From contig JARLHO010000162.1 of assembly GCA_031292215.1 (NCBI GenBank), positions 1-32,651 on the forward strand: a stretch of 32,651 bases of DNA, in the 5' to 3' direction. Below are positions 29,701 through 32,651 of the stretch, piece after piece (position 1 is the first letter of the stretch; every line of letters starts with the position of its first letter). The notes beneath the pieces were generated by a model, which made no database searches, was not told where the DNA came from, and was given only the letters and a program-made list of their open reading frames with translations. The DNA is from Syntrophobacteraceae bacterium (GTDB lineage Bacteria; Desulfobacterota; Syntrophobacteria; Syntrophobacterales; Syntrophobacteraceae). Position numbers and translations under genes: made by a program.

Positions 29701-32620
29701 CGGAATTGGTTACCGAGACATTGCCGCCGTTGCTGGCCCCTCCGCCGCTGCCGCCCACGCTGACCGATTCTTTCAAATTAAACCCCGCGGCCTCGTTGTT
29801 TTTGTTGCCGGCCTTGGAGAGAGCGGTTACCAGGGAGTAATTATTACTATCGCCGCCGTCTCCGCCGCCTCCGCCAACGCTTTGGGCAAAGAGGCCGTAG
29901 GCTTGCATTCCCTCGGTGGCGACATTGCCCCCATTGGCGAGGGAGACCGCGCCTCCGTTATTGCCGTTGCCGCCCCCGCCGCCGACCGAGACGGCGCCGA
30001 CAATGTTGGCGCTCGGCAAAGCCATGGTGCTCAGTTCATCTTTTGTGGCGGCCGGGTCGATGGTCAGAACGGAACTGGCGCCCCCGTCACCGCCTCCTCC
30101 TCCGACACTCTGGGCCTCGATGCCGTAAGAGTTATCCCCGGAGGTGAAGATGTTGGCAAAGTTTTCGACCGTTACCTGCGAGCCCGCGCCTCCAACGCCT
30201 CCGCCGCCGCCTACCGATACGTTGCCGGTTATGTTGAACGTCGGGTTCTGGCCGAATCCGGGCTTGATACTGTACGTGTTGGCCGCCCCGCCGTCGCCTC
30301 CGCCGCCTCCGATGCTTTGGGCGAGGATGCCCAAGGCGGAGTCTCCCGAGGTGGTGATGGCGCCAAGAGCCGGATTGGTGGCCCCACCGTTATTTACGGT
30401 CACACCGCCGCCTGCGCCGCCGCTTCCCCCCGTACCCCCGATGGTGACGGCGCAGTTAAGGCCGCTCGAATAGCTGGGGAAAGATCCGTCCACGGTCGTA
30501 CTCCAGCCGCCGTTTCCACCGCCTCCGCCAACGCTTTGGGCCTCGATGCCGATGGCCGATTGACCGCTTGTGGCGATTGCGCCGGTGTTGCCGACCTCTA
30601 CGCCGCCGCCCGAGCCTCCTCCGCCGCCCGAGCCACCCACGGCCACCGGGCCCCCTATGCTCATCGTGCCCAGGCTTGCTACCGAGGCATTGACCGCGAC
30701 GCTCCACCCCGCGTTCCCCCCGCCGCCTCCGATGCTTTGGGCCAGGATGCCGTAGGAGTCTTCTCCAAGGGTTGTAATCCCGATCTGATTGAGGACATTG
30801 ACAAGGCCGCCTGCGCCGCCCAGGCCGCCTGCGCCCCCGATGCTCACCGGAAACGCAAAGGCGCCCTTATAGCCGCTGGTCCCCAAGGAAGCATCGAAGG
30901 TTGCCGCCACACTGCCTCCTCCGCTGCCTCCTCCGCCCCCGACGCTTTGGGCGAAAATGCCCACGGCCTGGTCGCCGAGAGTGGTGATGGCGCTGCCGCC
31001 GTTAGCGGGCGCGAGATCATCGACAGTGACGCCGCCCCCGTTCCCGCCCGCGCCGCCCGAACCGCCCAAAGACACCGCGACACTCATGGAAAGGGGGACG
31101 TCAGGGGTGTTGGAGCTGATACTGCCCGCCCCCGACCAACCGGCATTGCCACCGCCTCCGCCGACACTTTGGGCTAAAATGGCATCGGCCCCGCTGCCCA
31201 AAACCGTCTGCGAGCCATCGGCGTTGGCGACGATCGAGCCCGTGGAGATCGAACCCGTGTTGTCGACGGTTACCGCCGCGCCGTTGCCCCCCGCGCCACC
31301 GCTGCCCGAGACGGAAACACTGGTGGAGAATATCGGGGTATAGTTGCCGGAAATGCTGAAATCGCCGTTACCGCCTCCTCCTCCCACACTCTGGGCCTCG
31401 ATGCCCCGGGAGGTGTCATTTTTGGTGGCGATAGCGCCGGCGTTATAAACGTTAACTACCCCGCCCGCGCCGCCCCCGGTTCCGCTGCCGCCAACGCTTA
31501 CCGGGAGGGCCACGATGCCTGCGGCCACGTCCCATCCGCCCTCGCCCCCGCCTCCGCCAACGCTTTGGGCCATGATGCCCTGCGAAGCTACGCCTGTCGT
31601 GAAGATGTCGCCGCTCGAATAGGCGCCGCCGGATCCGATATCGACTTGACCGCCGCCTCCGCCCGAGCCGCCCGAACCGCCGATACCCACGAGGCCGCCG
31701 ATGCCCGCGGTCACATTCCATCCGGCCGCGCCGCCTCCTCCCCCGACACTTTGCGCCATCATTGCGGCGGCATCGCTTCCGGAGGTGGAAAGGGTATTAT
31801 TGCTCGAAGCGGCGACATTGCCGCCGTTGCCCCCGCCTCCGCCGCTGCCCCCGATGCCTATGCTGACAGCGTTTAGGCCTGCTGTGACGTCGTAGTAACC
31901 GGCGCCGCCGCCTCCCCCGACGCTTTGGGCAAAAATGGCGTAGGCCGAAGCCCCGGAGGTGGAAATAACGCCGTCGTTCGATGTGGCGACATTGCCGCCG
32001 CCCCCGCCGCCACCGCCGCTGCCGCCCATGCCGAAGTGCAGGCCCAGACCGTTGCCTGCGTTAATCGAGTAGTCGCCTTCTCCGCCGCCTCCGCCCACAC
32101 TTTGGGCAAAAATGGCGTAAGCCGAAGCGCCGGAGGTGGAGATAGCGCCGGAGTTTGAGGCGGCGACAATGCTCCCCTTGCCTCCCGAGCCTCCCGAGCC
32201 GCCGATGGAAACGCCCGCGACGGTGGAGACCGAAACCGCGCCGCCGCCGTCTCCTCCGCCTCCGCCCACTCCCTGTGCCTCGATGCCATAGGCGGATTCA
32301 CCCAGAGTGGTGAGCGCGAGGTAGTTTGTGAGCGCGACCTGTCCGGCGTCGCCGCCTGCCGCGCCGGCGCCTCCCAGGGCGACTATGGTTCCGCTGGCGC
32401 CGCCCGCCCCGCCCCCGCCTCCTATGCTTTGAGCCAGGATCGCAGCGGCGCCCTTGCCTTGAGTGGCGATGGCGCCGGAGTTATTGGAGGCAGCGCCAGT
32501 GTCGACTGTGACTGCGCCCCCATTAGCCCCGCCGCTCGCAGCGGCCCCCCAGGCAATCAGGCCGTAGGCCGCCCCCCCCCCCCCCCCCCCCCCCGCCCCC
32601 CGCCAGGGCCCGGATCCCAT
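26771..32620 (-). CDS. giant glycine-rich autotransporter, N-terminus not reliably present
   Basis: The readable frame is 1949 residues. The passenger consists of about 20 repeats, each roughly 60-100 residues, built as VTVxNxGxIxTSGxxAxGIxAQSVGGGGG; most keep the AQS[VIL]GGGGG core, and the last three are degenerate. After a Leu/Ala-rich linker (about 1570-1660) comes an autotransporter beta-barrel (about 1675-1949) beginning GFWMQGFGQWG and ending with terminal phenylalanine, the usual BAM signal. Such proteins are surface-exposed or shed; adhesin-like roles are common. The apparent start MGSGPWRGAG has no signal peptide and directly precedes a 23-base C tract (plus strand), so the true 5' end is lost to a contig end, slippage or assembly error. 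A palindrome follows the stop. Confidence 0.88.
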   Translation of the reverse strand: MGSGPWRGAGGGGGGGAAYGLIAWGAAASGGANGGAVTVDTGAASNNSGAIATQGKGAAAILAQSIGGGGGAGGASGTIVALGGAGAAGGDAGQVALTNYLALTTLGESAYGIEAQGVGGGGGDGGGAVSVSTVAGVSIGGSGGSGGKGSIVAASNSGAISTSGASAYAIFAQSVGGGGGEGDYSINAGNGLGLHFGMGGSGGGGGGGGNVATSNDGVISTSGASAYAIFAQSVGGGGGAGYYDVTAGLNAVSIGIGGSGGGGGNGGNVAASSNNTLSTSGSDAAAMMAQSVGGGGGAAGWNVTAGIGGLVGIGGSGGSGGGGGQVDIGSGGAYSSGDIFTTGVASQGIMAQSVGGGGGEGGWDVAAGIVALPVSVGGSGTGGGAGGVVNVYNAGAIATKNDTSRGIEAQSVGGGGGNGDFSISGNYTPIFSTSVSVSGSGGAGGNGAAVTVDNTGSISTGSIVANADGSQTVLGSGADAILAQSVGGGGGNAGWSGAGSISSNTPDVPLSMSVAVSLGGSGGAGGNGGGVTVDDLAPANGGSAITTLGDQAVGIFAQSVGGGGGSGGGSVAATFDASLGTSGYKGAFAFPVSIGGAGGLGGAGGLVNVLNQIGITTLGEDSYGILAQSIGGGGGNAGWSVAVNASVASLGTMSIGGPVAVGGSGGGGGSGGGVEVGNTGAIATSGQSAIGIEAQSVGGGGGNGGWSTTVDGSFPSYSSGLNCAVTIGGTGGSGGAGGGVTVNNGGATNPALGAITTSGDSALGILAQSIGGGGGDGGAANTYSIKPGFGQNPTFNITGNVSVGGGGGVGGAGSQVTVENFANIFTSGDNSYGIEAQSVGGGGGDGGASSVLTIDPAATKDELSTMALPSANIVGAVSVGGGGGNGNNGGAVSLANGGNVATEGMQAYGLFAQSVGGGGGDGGDSNNYSLVTALSKAGNKNNEAAGFNLKESVSVGGSGGGASNGGNVSVTNSGAVKTSGVGAYAIFAQSVGGGGGSGSEGANGLAIPSEDLNDWKSWVLPSLDLAFSVGGSGGSCGNGGNVTVTNSGAITTTGDGAQGIYAQSLGGGGGVASYDQSQMFTDTNSSGGGTDNGLQLGTIVIGGSGGAAGNGGAVQVANSGNIITSGQQAYGIYAQSIGGGGGSASTLGGPFHGMNFTQYFGLALNIGGSGGGGGSGGNVTVANTANIATSGNDSDAIFAQSVGGSGGGGSKTNEFLWGYLYNGSNFSGASGTGGNVSVTQTGDIATYGQDADGIVAQSTAGGDKAGNVSVTLNGPGATPGNIVVNGLGSSAIVAQSLGAKGDGNIDVTINQPGANYGLAQGGHTGTATNPDGSLTTYNGYGVLFLDGANNELFNLGAITTLDGATGTAVTQQASYGAPQLGNLIIENHGAITGSITQSVQAASSLNSGLSLPGGVSNITVNNYPGAIYNAGPVVNLGNGIFTNTGLVALGATATALTGGFIQADAGILQVTLGNNGSCGSLNVSGAANLGGGLQIALSNTQPLQNGAAYTVLTGNVTGSFAATSLASTLPANSPLLDFSLTYTGGHAVQVVSNVGSFTSVGYDPTSKAVGGFLDQLIADDPSGRFALLLAEFQRLAPSRFQAAFDSLTPSLYWAATNATFDITRQYERALQQRLETLRSLERAQTTPGALSKTSFPLLASKGGQGLAGAQQDTSGLGFWMQGFGQWGNQDSPGGNSGYDLGTSGFALGLDRAFTRNLILGANFGYSYSTLNMYGMPGDSDLNSLYGSVYGTYFNDRSYVESILTYGNHHYTMSRLVDIGSLPPSLNDSNHRGNAFSVLTEAGHSFPVRQWNVQPFASIGYYNLGEGAIDETGALAAMKINGHTTDEVFSEVGIEVERPFYTSRGVLVPMIKAGWQHGFGLSPNSENISFVDTPLGMTVPLPDMSQDMAVIRAGLTLKSKCGLSTSLGYIGLVGNRARSNGVIGELRISF
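32572..32594 (-). repeat. homopolymer tract of 23 G (C on plus strand)
   Basis: The tract lies at the 5' edge of the autotransporter frame and encodes Gly. Sequence beyond it (32595-32651) does not resemble the passenger repeats and contains an in-frame stop just before the apparent ATG. It may be a slippage-prone tract or an assembly artefact. Confidence 0.9.
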
Positions 32621-32651
32621 AGCCTATAATCCGCCTTATGATAAATAACGC

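Noticed and set aside
29654-31177. 507-codon open frame on the plus strand opposite the autotransporter
   Set aside because: It is antisense to Gly-rich repeats, where GC-rich codons rarely make stops. Its product is repetitive without domain features, and no ribosome site or promoter precedes it.

Overview
This window looks like chromosomal DNA from a GC-rich, diderm (Gram-negative) bacterium. The evidence for two membranes is an Mla-type lipid transport operon, GspA/GspB-like type II secretion accessory genes and an autotransporter with an outer-membrane barrel. The mixture of GAF/SpoIIE phosphatase, sigma54 activator, cysteine-cluster protein and MCE genes, with many TTG/GTG starts, suggests Desulfobacterota (former Deltaproteobacteria). 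That placement is inference; there is no rRNA or other marker here.

Layout. The left edge cuts a minus-strand Uma2-family gene (1-321). From a near-consensus promoter at 498-526, a tightly coupled plus-strand operon runs from 576 to 7256: RsbU-like phosphatase, RsbW-like kinase, STAS protein, MlaE permease, MlaF ATPase, a 28-copy heptamer array, MCE/MlaD protein, TPR lipoprotein and ComF. A minus-strand MntA/HepT toxin-antitoxin pair follows, with hepT frameshifted. Next come a U32 peptidase-like gene (+) and a minus-strand group of GspB-like protein, ExeA/GspA ATPase and NarL-type response regulator. A strong-looking promoter then starts a possible structured RNA upstream of a single-domain receiver. 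After it lie a short HTH protein, a second heptamer array, a GAF-sigma54 activator, a cysteine-cluster protein, and a minus-strand cupin/OYE-reductase pair.

The accessory part is 17.8-26.8 kb. A patatin-like lipase gene is followed by a 2144-residue minus-strand gene combining a transglutaminase-like domain, DUF4011, SF1 helicase, PD-(D/E)XK/Vsr-like nuclease and DUF3320. This architecture is associated with single-gene antiphage defence. Beyond it lies a second, 5'-truncated copy of the patatin gene. The two patatin copies form 412-bp direct repeats (about 95% identical by hand alignment) bracketing the helicase gene, as expected from integration by homologous recombination. A repeat-rich intergenic stretch follows. 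The window ends in a huge glycine-rich autotransporter whose 5' end is lost at a 23-base C tract near the right edge.

How the genes work together. The first operon puts a complete partner-switching module (phosphatase, kinase, STAS protein) directly in front of a lipid transporter that normally uses a STAS subunit (MlaB), suggesting phosphorylation control of lipid transport. The helicase-nuclease gene with its repeats, and MntA/HepT, are the defence or selfish-element components. The rest is envelope and regulatory housekeeping.
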